Source: JBKHJZ01 sp046537875 (lineage in GTDB: Bacteria > Actinomycetota > Acidimicrobiia > Acidimicrobiales > VFJN01). Taken from it: a stretch of 49,052 nucleotides of DNA. The DNA lies in the NCBI GenBank assembly GCA_046537875.1, contig JBKHJZ010000006.1, forward strand, positions 1-49,052, in the 5' to 3' direction. The translations under genes and the position numbers were made by a program. Positions 24,482 to 33,380 of this stretch are shown here, one piece after another; position 1 is the first letter of the stretch; each line of letters opens with the position of its first letter. Below the pieces are notes generated by a model that worked only from the letters and a program-made list of their open reading frames with translations, did no database searches and was not told the DNA's origin.

Positions 24482-25533
24482 TGTTCGACGGCCTCTTCGA
24501 GCTCATCTCGAACCTTCTCAACTTCTTCTACCAGCTCGTTCCGAACTACGCGGTGGCGATCGCCCTGCTGACCGGCGTCGTGATGCTGGTCACCACGCCG
24601 CTCACCCTCAAGGGCACGCGGTCGATGATCGAGATGCAGCGGCTGCAGCCGGAGATCCGCCGGCTGCAGGTGCAGTACAAGGACGACCGGCAGAAGCTCA
24701 ACGAAGAGCTGATGAAGTTCTACCGGGAGCACGAGATCAACCCGGTGGGGAGCTGCCTACCCCTGCTCGTGCAGGCGCCGGTGTTCTCGATCCTGTTCTG
24801 GGTGGTGCGGGGCCTCACCAACCAGTCGAAGTTCGTGGGGTTGCAGCGCAACCTCGCGGACTACGGCATCGACCCCGAGATCACCGCCGGCTTCCGACCC
24901 AAGTACCTCGACCACGACGCCGAGCTGTACCGGTCGTTGCTGGGCAAGGAGGAGATGACCTCGTTCGGCGTCGATCTCGCCAGGAGCGCCGGGGACGTCC
25001 TGCAGGAGAGCTTCCTCTCGGCGCTGCCCTACCTGGGGATCGTCGCCGTGATCGCGCTGCTGAGCTGGTACCAGCAGAAGCAGATCATGGGGCGCAATCC
25101 GACGCAGGAGATGACCCAGCAGCAGCGGATGATGATGCGGATCGGTCCGGTGATGTACGTGTTCTTCGCGTTCATCATGCCTGCGGCCATCGGGGTGTAC
25201 TTCCTGGTCTCGACCGTGTGGCGGGTGGCGCAGCAGGGCTACATCACCCGCTCCCTCTACCGCGGCGAGGAGTCCATCGGCATCCAGGCGCAGAAGGCCA
25301 TGGCCGAGTTGCGCGAGAGCCGGAAGGCGGAGAAGGACGGCGACGGGGCGCGCCAGGGCGGGGCACCCACCGCGGGCACGAAGGGCACGAAGACCAAGGG
25401 CACGAAGGGCGCCGTGTCCGGTAACGGCGCCGACGGCTCCCCCACGCGTGCACCGCGCGCCAAGGCGGGCTCCGCCGCCAAGACCGGCGGAAAGCCGCAT
25501 CCGCGGTCACGCAAGAAGAAGAAGAGGAAGTGA
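24481..25533 (+). CDS. yidC: Membrane protein insertase YidC
   Basis: 350-residue insertase that folds membrane proteins alone or with Sec. It starts with a short N-terminal segment and a first helix (AVAIALLTGVVMLVTTPLTL), followed by the charged cytoplasmic hairpin (MIEMQRLQPEIRRLQVQYK) and LPLLVQAPVFSILFWVVRGL. Further helices are at about 175-195 and 225-255. It lacks the large periplasmic domain of Gram-negative YidC. The C-terminal 70 residues are rich in Lys, Gly and Thr with KGTK repeats and end in RKKKKRK, a ribosome-binding type of tail. Confidence 0.95.
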   Translation: MFDGLFELISNLLNFFYQLVPNYAVAIALLTGVVMLVTTPLTLKGTRSMIEMQRLQPEIRRLQVQYKDDRQKLNEELMKFYREHEINPVGSCLPLLVQAPVFSILFWVVRGLTNQSKFVGLQRNLADYGIDPEITAGFRPKYLDHDAELYRSLLGKEEMTSFGVDLARSAGDVLQESFLSALPYLGIVAVIALLSWYQQKQIMGRNPTQEMTQQQRMMMRIGPVMYVFFAFIMPAAIGVYFLVSTVWRVAQQGYITRSLYRGEESIGIQAQKAMAELRESRKAEKDGDGARQGGAPTAGTKGTKTKGTKGAVSGNGADGSPTRAPRAKAGSAAKTGGKPHPRSRKKKKRK

Positions 25534-25537
25534 CAGC

Positions 25538-26488
25538 GTGGAATGGGTTGTGACCACGGCCCGGACGGTCGAGGAAGCGCGCGAGAGCGCTCTCGACGAA
25601 CTGGGCGTGGATGAGCAGGAGGCCGACGTCGAGGTCCTCGAGGAGCCGCAGAAGGGTCTGTTCGGACGGCTGCGGGTCGAGGCCAAGGTACGCGCGCGTG
25701 TTCGCCCCACGGCACCCCGTCCGAAGGTGGACAGGCGGCGCCGGGGACGAGGGGGTGGCGACCGGGCTGCGTCCCGGGCCACCCGGGCGGCTCGAACCGA
25801 CGGTGGCGGTGCGCCCGGTGTGTCAGGCGAGCGGGCTCCGGCCGGAAGGGGCCGGTCGGGAGTGGCCACCGCGCAGCAGGGACCCGAGGACGCACAGCGC
25901 GAGCGGCCGGCGCGGAGCCGGTCGTCGAAGCGGCGCCGCCGCCGAGGTGGTTCCGGCAAGCAGAAGCAAGGGGCAGGCGTGAGCGAACCAACCAAGGCGG
26001 ACGCCGGACCCGGCGCACCGCTCGACATCGATGCGCAGCGCGGCGCGGTCGAGACGTTCCTGAGGGAGCTTCTCGAGGCGTTCGGGCGGCCGGACGCCGC
26101 GATCGCGGTGACGGTGACGGAGGACGAGACGCTGCAGGCCACGATCGACGGTCCCGAGCTGGGCCTACTGGTCGGGCAGAAGGGCGTGACGTTGCAGGCC
26201 TTGCAGGAGCTGGTGCGGAGCGTCATCCAGCGCCGGTTCGTGGGGCAGTCGCACGCCCGGATCCGGGTGGATGTGGCCGGCTACCGGGAGCGTCGAGCGA
26301 CGGCGCTCGAGCGGTTCACCCGAGAGGTCGCCGAGTCGGTGATCGAGACCGGTACGCCCAAGGCGCTCGACCCGATGGGGCCGGCCGATCGCAAGATCGT
26401 GCACGACACCGTGAACGAGATCGACGGGGTGGAGACGGTGTCGGAGGGGGAGGACCCGGCGCGACGGGTCGTCATCCGGCCGGTGTGA
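25538..26488 (+). CDS. jag: Jag/KhpB-type RNA-binding protein (Jag-N, KH, R3H)
   Basis: 316 residues. An N-terminal Jag domain (EWVVTTARTVEEARESALDELGVDEQEADVEVLEEPQKGLFG) is followed by about 100 residues of very Arg-rich linker. A KH domain comes next, with LLVGQKGVTLQALQELV, and then an R3H domain with the R-x3-H motif in ADRKIVHDTV. The family binds RNA and influences cell elongation and division in Firmicutes. GTG start at 25538 with GAGGAAG 7 bases upstream, 4 bases after yidC. The linker is longer and more basic than usual, which may add nonspecific RNA binding. Confidence 0.92.
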   Translation: MEWVVTTARTVEEARESALDELGVDEQEADVEVLEEPQKGLFGRLRVEAKVRARVRPTAPRPKVDRRRRGRGGGDRAASRATRAARTDGGGAPGVSGERAPAGRGRSGVATAQQGPEDAQRERPARSRSSKRRRRRGGSGKQKQGAGVSEPTKADAGPGAPLDIDAQRGAVETFLRELLEAFGRPDAAIAVTVTEDETLQATIDGPELGLLVGQKGVTLQALQELVRSVIQRRFVGQSHARIRVDVAGYRERRATALERFTREVAESVIETGTPKALDPMGPADRKIVHDTVNEIDGVETVSEGEDPARRVVIRPV

Positions 26489-26542
26489 GCCGAGTGGCAC
26501 CGGGATGGGCCGCGTCGAGGCGGGTGTCCCGACGCAGGTGAG

Positions 26543-27181
26543 GTGGCCGGGGCCGTGACGGATGCGCTGGACACGGTTCTCGAGCGGAGCCGGCGCCTGG
26601 GGTTCCTCGGGCCCGGCTCCCTTCGCGTGCAGCGCGAACATGCCCTCGGGTTCGCGCTGGCCACCGGCGAGGCGCCGGAACGGTTCCTCGACCTGGGTAG
26701 CGGTGGCGGGATCCCGGGCCTGGTCCTGGCGGTGGAGTGGCCGGAAAGCGAGGGAGTGCTGCTCGATGCGGCAGAGCGGCGGTGCAGATTTCTCGTCGAG
26801 GCGGTCGAGGAGCTCGATCTGGGCGAGCGGGTCTCGATTCGCCGGGGGAGGGCGGAAGAGGTGGGGAGGCAGGGCGACCTACGGGGCTCGTTCGACCTGG
26901 TCGTCGCCCGGTCGTTCGGCTCGCCGGCCGTGACCGCCGAGTGCGCGGCACCGTTCCTGCGCGCAGGTGGCCGGCTGGTGGTGAGCGATCCGCCGGCGGC
27001 GGGCGGGAAGGGGGCCGAAGCGGCCGAGCGCTGGCCCTCGTCGGGGTTGGCGCTGCTGGGGATGGAGCGGGACGGCGCGCTGGCCGAACCCTTCCACTAC
27101 CAGATCGTGGTGCAACGGCGGCGGTGCCCGGATCGGTATCCGCGGCGGGTCGGGGTGCCTGCCAAGCGCCCGCTCTTCTGA
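26543..27181 (+). CDS. rsmG: 16S rRNA (guanine-N7)-methyltransferase RsmG
   Basis: SAM-dependent methyltransferase that modifies G527 (E. coli numbering) of 16S rRNA. 212 residues. The SAM-binding motif is RFLDLGSGGGIPGLVLA, followed by VLLDAAERRCRFL and RRGRAEE; VVARSFGSPAVTAE is the motif IV region. GTG 26543 is used, but GTG 26555 is also possible. This is the usual place for rsmG, between jag and parA. A 2.6 kb non-coding stretch follows instead of parA directly. Confidence 0.94.
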   Translation: MAGAVTDALDTVLERSRRLGFLGPGSLRVQREHALGFALATGEAPERFLDLGSGGGIPGLVLAVEWPESEGVLLDAAERRCRFLVEAVEELDLGERVSIRRGRAEEVGRQGDLRGSFDLVVARSFGSPAVTAECAAPFLRAGGRLVVSDPPAAGGKGAEAAERWPSSGLALLGMERDGALAEPFHYQIVVQRRRCPDRYPRRVGVPAKRPLF

Positions 27182-27187
27182 GGAGAC

Positions 27188-27327
27188 TGAGAGGCTCGGC
27201 GGAGAAGCCGGGGGTGGAGGCTGAACCGTACGGGATTGGGTGTGTGAGGCGGAGCCCGACAGCGAGGCCTTCCGGCAGCACCGACCGGGGTGCGCCAGGA
27301 CGACGTGCGCCCATCCGCGCCTGCTCT
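27188..27327. repeat. 141-bp direct repeat, copy 1
   Basis: Starts with TGAGAGGC just 7 bases after the rsmG stop. The best conserved blocks shared with copy 2 are GTGGAGGCTGAACCGTACGG, GGGTGTGTGAG, and GGCAGCACCGACCGGGGTGC; the last contains the hairpin GCACC-GACCGG-GGTGC. Confidence 0.8.
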
Positions 27328-27468
27328 TGAGAGGCCGAGCGGAGAGGCCGGCGGGTGGAGGCTGAACCGTACGGGATCGGGTGTGTGAGCCAGACCCGGA
27401 CAGCGAGGGCTCCCGGCAGCACCGACCGGGGTGCGCAATGAGGGCTTGCGCCTGTCCGTGCATGCTTT
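27328..27468. repeat. 141-bp direct repeat, copy 2
   Basis: Directly follows copy 1 (head to tail) with several substitutions and one single-base indel, and ends about 20 bases before the first parS site. No coding function is evident. Confidence 0.8.
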
Positions 27469-27488
27469 TGGCGGGCCGGGGTGCCGTT

Positions 27489-27502
27489 GTTCCACGTGGA
27501 AC
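27489..27502. promoter_or_regulatory. parS site 1
   Basis: Perfect palindrome GTTCCACGTGGAAC, matching the ParB centromere consensus of high-GC actinobacteria. Confidence 0.93.
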
Positions 27503-27920
27503 GAACGCCGATCGGGAAGCCGGGCGGCCGAGCAGCCGGGAGTGGGTCGGGGGGCCTGGGAGCGTGGAGGGGCGGCCGATGCGGTCCGCGAGCGAGGGTA
27601 GCCGGCTGCCGGCGCGGTCGGGCTGGGCGGGGCGGCCGTGCGGTTGGTGTGACTCGTGAGCCGGATGCCCGAGAGCGGGTGACGGGTGGTCGAACCGGGG
27701 GAGGCACGGGCACCCCCGCTTGGAATGTCCCCGGGGAAGGCGGACGCCGGGGGGCGAGTGTGCTGGGAGGGAGCCAGAGGCGAGCTGTTCGAGCTGGGGT
27801 GGGGATGGAGCCTCCGGAGGGAGGCGGGCTGGCCGGCCCGGCGAGGAGGGTGGGGGCGCCCGAGGTATGGAGCGTCCACCGGGGGCGCTGGCGTCCGGCA
27901 CACCGTAGACAGCCGGCGCT

Positions 27921-27934
27921 GTTCCACGTGGAAC
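27921..27934. promoter_or_regulatory. parS site 2
   Basis: GTTCCACGTGGAAC, extended to a 16-base palindrome by flanking T and A. Confidence 0.93.
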
Positions 27935-28158
27935 ACCACCTGTGCCCGTGTCATTGGGCCTGCGGCTGGGAGCTCCGGTGAGCGATCCCCGTGCGGCAGC
28001 CGAGGGATCCGTGCGGTCCAGGCCCTGGCACCCCTGGGTCCGGCGCGGATGTCCGTTGTGAAGACGGCTGGCCCGGCGCGGGACGGGCGTAGCCGGGGCC
28101 ACTGGGCAGGTGATCCTTGGCTGGTGGCTCGGGGCGCTCACCAGGTCGGTGGCGCCGT

Positions 28159-28172
28159 GTTCCACGTGGAAC
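28159..28172. promoter_or_regulatory. parS site 3
   Basis: GTTCCACGTGGAAC, again with flanking T and A, 238 bases after site 2. Confidence 0.93.
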
Positions 28173-28630
28173 ACGACCGCACCCGGGACGACCCCCAGCC
28201 AGTGGGGCTCGAGAAGGGCCATTGGGCCCGCTCACGGCACTGGGTGTGCCGGTCCGGGGCAGCCGCCACGGTGGATCGGCGCTCGTCCCGGGTCGTGCGG
28301 CGAACCTCGGGCCTGGGCCATCACAGGAGGCACATGGAGAACCCCGGTGTCACGGCGGCAGGTCGAGGAGGGTTGCCCCTGCCCGGTCGGCTGCGCGGCG
28401 TCCCCGCTCCGCGTGTGCCTGGCCACAGCGCTCCAGTCCGTGCCCCGGCTGGAAGGTGGCCGCGGCCGAGGTGGAGTTTCGAGCGCTTGGGCGGCGGGGG
28501 TCCCTACACCGCTCGGCGTTCGGAGCTCGTTCGCCGGGGCGGGGCATCGTGACCGCCCGGACCGGGCCTTGTGATCGGGTGCTGAGGATCGTGGACCGGG
28601 ATCCCAGGGACATGCCCGCTCGAACCACGA

Positions 28631-28672
28631 GCCGCCGCCATCGCCGCCGCCGCCGCCATCGCCGCCATGCTG
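28631..28672. repeat. GCC/ATC trinucleotide-type low-complexity repeat
   Basis: A run of GCC triplets broken by ATC and ending in ATG, in the non-coding parS region. Likely a slippage-prone microsatellite. Confidence 0.7.
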
Positions 28673-29542
28673 TGGTCGCGCTGCCGGTCGGCGATCGAAC
28701 CAGGCGGCGCCGAGAGGCGATCGCGCCGGCGGGAGTCGAGCAGATGAGCCCGGACGTGACCCTGGACGTGACCGTTGGACGCACGGATGCCCGGTTTTGG
28801 CAACGGCCGCTCAGGAAGTCGGCTCCGGAGCTAGGAGCCTCACGCCAGCGGACGCGTTCGTCCGGAGCCGCGTGACGGACGTCAGCGGAGGGGCCGAGCA
28901 GGGAGGGGGTGCGTGCGGCACCGACGGGCGCGGGCGCCTGACATTCCGGTGCGTCCTCGCGGTGCTCGGGCGACGGCCGTGTGGCAACCGAGCGCCGACC
29001 GGGATCGCCGACGCGCGCGGGTGCCGGACAGGTCGGGAGCTCGAGCCGGTCGGCGTTCGCCGCCGCCGGCGGTCGCGATCGGCGGACCGGCCCGGTGCCC
29101 GGGCGGGGTGGCGGGGAGTACGCACGTCGACCGTGCACCCTGACGAGCGGCGGAACCCCGACCGGAGCGCGCGCCGGCATCGGGCGCGAGCCCCGGGTTG
29201 GCGGCCACCGGCACAGGTGCCCCGCCGGAGCGGCGGCCGAGCGGATCGGCCCGGATCTGGACGCCGACAGCACGGAAGGCACCGGCCCCCTCGCCGCCAG
29301 GGCCACACGGGCCGCCTGGGCCACGGCCCGTGCAGGGGAGGCCGGCCGGCGGCACCAGCCCCCGCACGCCAAGCGCACCGCCGTCGCGATCCGGGCGACC
29401 GCGAGCGGCGGGGAACAGGCGGGGCTGACTCGCCGTCCGCCCGGTGCGGTGGAGCGCCCCGGGCGCCGGCAACGCACCAGCCATTCAGCACCGAATGTGG
29501 TGCTCCCAGCACTGTGAGGCGGGATCGTGTCGCGGCGTCGCC

Positions 29543-29556
29543 GTTCCACGTGGAAC
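29543..29556. promoter_or_regulatory. parS site 4
   Basis: GTTCCACGTGGAAC, 254 bases before the parA start. It could also affect parAB transcription through ParB binding. Confidence 0.93.
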
Positions 29557-29809
29557 GCCGAATCGGACGAACCCCGGGCTTGACCCCTCCGGCTGGGACC
29601 GGAAGGATGGTGCGGTGACCGAGGGCAGGTCCGGGACCGCACCGGGCAAGCGTGCGGCCGCCGGACAGGCGGCTGAGGGCGGCCCCCATACACAGCGCCC
29701 ATCCTCGTCGGATGGGTCAGATCGATCGCGCCGTCGGGCAGCTCGTCCGCCTGCCCGTCGCAGCGCTCCGTCCCACGCCAGACAACGAAAGACCACGGGA
29801 ACCAACAAG

Positions 29810-30700
29810 ATGTCAGCACCGATGTCCGTCGACGAGCACGCGGGTGACACCACCGGCGGCAAGCCAGCCGAGGCGGCGCGCGAGTCCACCCCCGACTTCG
29901 CGTCGTCGCCGTTCCGGCGACCGTTGCCGCGGCTCATCGCCATCGCGAATCAGAAGGGCGGTGTCGGCAAGACCACGACCGCGGTGAATCTCGGAGCCTG
30001 CCTGGCGGAGCTCGGCTACCGGGTGCTGGTGATCGATCTCGACCCCCAGGGGAACGCCAGTACGGGTCTCGGGATCAACGTCCGCGACCTGCAGACGTCC
30101 ATGTACGACGTCATGCTCAACGATCTTCCGCTCGAGGACTGCGTCGAGGCGTCGGCGCTGCGGAATCTGTTCGTGGCCCCGGCGGCCCTGGATCTCGCCG
30201 GGGCGGAGATCGAGCTCGTCCCGGCCTTCAGCCGTGAGCTCCGGCTCCGGCGGGCCCTGGACGGTGCGGGAGACGACTACGACTACATCTTCATCGACTG
30301 CCCGCCGTCGCTCGGCCTGCTCACGGTCAACGGGCTGGCCGCTGCGACCGAGGTGCTCGTGCCGATCCAGTGCGAGTACTACGCGCTCGAAGGTCTCGGG
30401 CAGCTGCTGCGCAACGTCCAGCTGGTGCAGCGGAACCTGAACCCTGCACTCGAGATGAGCGCGATGGTCCTGGTCATGTACGACGCTCGCACCAAGCTGG
30501 CCGACCAGGTGGTCCAGGAGGTGCGCGACCACTTCGGCGAGAAGGTGTGCCAGAGCATCGTCCCCCGGACGGTCCGCCTGAGCGAGGCCCCGTCGTTCGG
30601 GCAGCCGATCATCACCTTCGATCCGACCTCGCGGGGATCGATCGCCTACCGGAACCTGGCTCTGGAGGTGAGCGGTGGAGCGCCGCAGCGGTCTCGGTAG
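29810..30700 (+). CDS. parA: Chromosome partitioning ATPase ParA
   Basis: ATP-dependent DNA-binding partner of ParB that moves and anchors origin regions. 296 residues. The deviant Walker A KGGVGKTT is at 49-56, the A' motif VIDLDPQGNASTGLG follows, and Walker B is YIFIDCPPSLGLLT. The first 40 residues are a polar extension with a basic RRPLPR end. ATG 29810 is used; ATG 29822 is also in frame and no strong ribosome binding site separates them. Its 3' end overlaps parB by 26 bases. Confidence 0.95.
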   Translation: MSAPMSVDEHAGDTTGGKPAEAARESTPDFASSPFRRPLPRLIAIANQKGGVGKTTTAVNLGACLAELGYRVLVIDLDPQGNASTGLGINVRDLQTSMYDVMLNDLPLEDCVEASALRNLFVAPAALDLAGAEIELVPAFSRELRLRRALDGAGDDYDYIFIDCPPSLGLLTVNGLAAATEVLVPIQCEYYALEGLGQLLRNVQLVQRNLNPALEMSAMVLVMYDARTKLADQVVQEVRDHFGEKVCQSIVPRTVRLSEAPSFGQPIITFDPTSRGSIAYRNLALEVSGGAPQRSR

Positions 30701-31559
30701 GGGGCTGAACGCGCTGATCCCCGGCGACATGGGGCCAGCCGTCCAGGGGCAGCTCGGCGTGCGGGAGGTGCCGATCAACCAGATCGAGCCGAATCCCTAC
30801 CAGCCGCGCAACCACTTCGACGAGGAGTCCCTGGCGGCTCTGACAGCCTCGATCCGGGAGCTGGGCGTGCTGCAGCCGGTGCTCGTGCGAGAGCTCGGCA
30901 CCGAGCGCTACGCGCTCATCGCCGGCGAAAGGCGCTGGAGAGCGGCCAAACGGGCCGGTCTCCAGCTCATCCCGATCATCGTGCGCGACGTGGACGACTC
31001 GCTCACGCTGCAGCACGCGCTGGTGGAGAACCTCCATCGTGACGACCTGAACCCCCTCGAGGAGGCCGCGGCCTACCAGCAGCTGATCGAGGACTTCGAG
31101 CTCACCCAGGAGGAAGTGGCGCAGCGTGTCGGCAAGAGCCGGTCGGCGATCGCCAACCTGTTGCGTCTCTTCCAACTGCCACCACAGGTCCAGCGTCTGG
31201 TCGCCGAGGGCCGGCTGTCGGCCGGCCACGCGAAGGCACTGCTCGGGACACCCGACCGCTCTCTCCAGGAGGCGCTGGCCCGCCGGGTCGTCGCCGATGG
31301 CCTGACGGTCCGCGAGACCGAGGAGGCGGTCCGGCGCCGGAGCGAGGCGGGCGATCGGGCCTCGTCGGCGTCGGGCAACGGCGGCGCCCGGAAGCTGCGG
31401 CCCCCGGGCCTTCTCGAGCTCGAGGAGCTGCTGGCCGAGCAGTTGGCGACGCGGGTGAAGATCGATCTCGGGCCCAAGAAGGGCCGGGTGGTGATCGAGT
31501 TCGCCGATCTCGAGGATCTCGAGCGGATCTACCGGGCGATGGCCGACAGCCGCACCTGA
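30675..31559 (+). CDS. parB: Chromosome partitioning protein ParB
   Basis: CTP-dependent clamp that loads at parS and spreads. 294 residues. The N-terminal ParA-interacting segment (RRSGLGRGLNALIPGD) is typical. The CTP-binding region has NPYQPRNHFDEESLAAL and GERRWRAAKRAG. The helix-turn-helix is LTQEEVAQRVGKSRSAIANLLRL. The C-terminal dimerisation part includes KIDLGPKKGRVVIEF. GTG start with GGAGGTGAG upstream. Four parS sites lie within 3.2 kb. Confidence 0.96.
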   Translation: MERRSGLGRGLNALIPGDMGPAVQGQLGVREVPINQIEPNPYQPRNHFDEESLAALTASIRELGVLQPVLVRELGTERYALIAGERRWRAAKRAGLQLIPIIVRDVDDSLTLQHALVENLHRDDLNPLEEAAAYQQLIEDFELTQEEVAQRVGKSRSAIANLLRLFQLPPQVQRLVAEGRLSAGHAKALLGTPDRSLQEALARRVVADGLTVRETEEAVRRRSEAGDRASSASGNGGARKLRPPGLLELEELLAEQLATRVKIDLGPKKGRVVIEFADLEDLERIYRAMADSRT

Positions 31560-31617
31560 GGCTGAGGTTCACAGCCCCGACGCGGCGCGTGCCACCGCGG
31601 TGACCTTCTCCCCAACC

Positions 31618-31886
31618 TTGTCCACAGGTTGGGGGTTGCGCGCAACAGGGCGCCACGACACGTTGCAGCTCGATGCGCTGCGTGGCGAGCGAACCCGGGA
31701 TGGCGACGGAACGTGCTCCCCGCCGAGGATCGTAGGGACCGGAGAGCACCCAGGATCGCGGGCAGGCGGCCAGAACGCGGTAGACGCACGGAGGGGGCCG
31801 AAAAAAGGCTGAACCCCGACCTGAGCCTCAGGAGGCCTGGGTCGGGGTCGACCTCTTCCACAGGTTTTCGCACAGGGTGTGGATGA
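31618..31886. other. parB-trxA spacer with DnaA boxes
   Basis: The 343-base convergent spacer (31560-31902) holds a perfect high-GC DnaA box TTGTCCACA (31618-31626), a weaker TCTTCCACA (31854-31862) and TGTGGATGA (31878-31886), besides the terminator at 31801-31848. These are the best-matching DnaA boxes in the window yet lie 8 kb from dnaA. Confidence 0.55.
31801..31848 (-). terminator. Intrinsic terminator of trxA
   Basis: ACCCCGACC (31813-31821) pairs with GGTCGGGGT (31840-31848). Read on the minus strand, the stem is followed within 7 bases by six T residues (31801-31806). This is the most convincing intrinsic terminator in the window, and may also block parB read-through. Confidence 0.75.
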
Positions 31887-31902
31887 CCTGGGGCAGGGTG
31901 TG

Positions 31903-32232
31903 TCAGGGGAGGAAATCGTCGAGCTCGGCGAGGAGCTGGCCCTTGCCCTTGGCTCCGACGATGCGGCGCTGGGGCACGCCGTCCTTGAACACCATCAGCG
32001 TGGGGATGCTCATCACGTCGAAGCGCCGGGCGGCGTCGGGGTTCTCGTCGACGTTCAGCTTCCCGATGACGACCTTCCCCTGGTTCTCCGTGGCGATCTC
32101 GTCGAGGATCGGGGCGACCATCTTGCAGGGACCGCACCACTCCGCCCAGAAGTCGACGACGACCGGGGTGTCCGCCGCACCGATCTGCTCGTCGAACGTC
32201 GCATCGGTGAGGGTCAGGGTGCCTTCAGCCAT
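31903..32232 (-). CDS. trxA: Thioredoxin
   Basis: Cytosolic disulfide reductase of 109 residues. The active site WCGPC is at 32-36 and the cis-proline region is MSIPTLMVFKDG. ATG 32232 gives a standard thioredoxin length with GGAAGG about 10 bases upstream. It follows trxB on the same strand, separated by 138 bases, as in mycobacteria (trxB2-trxC). Confidence 0.97.
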   Translation of the reverse strand: MAEGTLTLTDATFDEQIGAADTPVVVDFWAEWCGPCKMVAPILDEIATENQGKVVIGKLNVDENPDAARRFDVMSIPTLMVFKDGVPQRRIVGAKGKGQLLAELDDFLP

Positions 32233-32370
32233 GAGCGCGTGACCTTCCTTCGTCCTCGGGTGCCATCGATCGATGGCGCGGGTGTGTCGCGGTGCCTGGA
32301 CGCGGCATGTGGATTGAACAGTGGCGGGGTGCCCCGGCATTCCCACGCCGCAGGCCCCCACCTGACGATG

Positions 32371-33339
32371 TCATGTCGCGTGGGCCTCGAGCCACCGCTC
32401 GGCGTCGATCGCCGCCTCGCACCCCGAGCCCGCTGCGGTCACCGCCTGCCGGTAGACGTGGTCCTGCACGTCGCCGCAGGCGAACACGCCGTCGACGCTG
32501 GTGGTGCTCTCGCCGCCCCGCAGGCCGGTGATCAGGTAGCCCGATTCCTCCATCTCGAGCTGGCCCTTGAACAGATCGGTGGTGGGCTTGTGGCCGATGG
32601 CCACGAAGAGCCCCGTGACGGGGAGCCGGCTCACCTCGTCGGTGAGCACGTTGCGGACCTTCACGCCGCTGAGCGTGGTGTCTCCCTCGATCTCGTCGAC
32701 CACGTGGTTCCACAGGAACCGGATCTTGTCGTTGGCGAATGCCCGGTCCTGCATGATCTTCGAGGCGCGCAGCTCGTCGCGGCGATGGACGATCGTGACC
32801 GAGCGGGCGAACTTGGTGAGGAAGAGCGCTTCCTCCATCGCCGAGTCACCACCTCCCACGACCGCGATGTCGTGGTCGCGGAAGAAGAAGCCGTCGCACG
32901 TGGCGCAGGTGGACACGCCGTGGCCCAACAGCTCGGATTCGCGCTCCAGCCCGAGCATCAACGACTTGGCGCCGGTGGAGATGATGAGGGCCTCGGCCTG
33001 ATAGGTCGGATGCGCGGTGTCGGGATCGCCCACCCAGACCCCGAACGGCCGGGCCGAGAGATCGACCCGCGAGGCCTTCTCGGTGCGGATGTCCGTGCCG
33101 AACCGGATGGCCTGCTCCCGGAAGCGCGCCATGAGCTCGGGCCCCATGATCCCCTCCGGGAACCCGGGATAGTTCTCCACCTCGGTGGTGAGCATGAGCT
33201 GGCCACCGGGCTGGTCGCTGGTCGACGACGGTTCGCCCTCGAGCAGGAGCGGTTCGAGGTTGGCACGTGCGGCGTAGACGGCGGCGGTCAGCCCGGCCGG
33301 GCCGGAACCGATGATGATGACGCGTCGCGTGTCGGTCAT
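32371..33339 (-). CDS. trxB: Thioredoxin reductase
   Basis: NADPH- and FAD-dependent reductase of 322 residues that recycles thioredoxin. FAD-binding IIGSGPAGLTAAVYAARA at 9-26, redox CATC at 145-148, NADPH-binding VVGGGDSAMEEA and the C-terminal FACGDVQDHVYRQAV FAD motif are all visible. ATG start. Part of the sigM-trx cluster; oxidative or envelope stress control by the sigma factor is plausible but not shown. Confidence 0.97.
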   Translation of the reverse strand: MTDTRRVIIIGSGPAGLTAAVYAARANLEPLLLEGEPSSTSDQPGGQLMLTTEVENYPGFPEGIMGPELMARFREQAIRFGTDIRTEKASRVDLSARPFGVWVGDPDTAHPTYQAEALIISTGAKSLMLGLERESELLGHGVSTCATCDGFFFRDHDIAVVGGGDSAMEEALFLTKFARSVTIVHRRDELRASKIMQDRAFANDKIRFLWNHVVDEIEGDTTLSGVKVRNVLTDEVSRLPVTGLFVAIGHKPTTDLFKGQLEMEESGYLITGLRGGESTTSVDGVFACGDVQDHVYRQAVTAAGSGCEAAIDAERWLEAHAT

Positions 33340-33380
33340 GACTCCTCGTGGTGCGCGGCAGACGCTGGCGGACGGGGTTC

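Larger units (their letters stand above)
27182..29809. other. Long apparently non-coding region with four parS sites
   Basis: 2.6 kb between rsmG and parA in which no reading frame on either strand looks like a protein: all long frames are dominated by Arg, Pro, Gly and Ser and match no family I recognise. It holds four identical 14-base parS sites, a 141-bp direct repeat next to rsmG, a G-quadruplex-type motif at 27538-27560 and a GCC/ATC microsatellite at about 28631-28672. The plus strand is visibly G-rich up to about 28900. It may be a centromere-like segment; decayed genes or unknown RNAs cannot be excluded. Confidence 0.65.

Noticed and set aside
27188..27468. CRISPR array
   Set aside because: Only two long direct copies head to tail, no short repeats with spacers and no cas genes in the window.
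27686..29819. Long open frames on both strands across the parS region (for example 27686-28552 plus and 28350-29819 minus)
   Set aside because: Their translations are dominated by Arg, Pro, Gly and Ser, have no recognisable motif, and even read the parS palindrome as protein; such frames arise by chance in DNA this rich in GC.
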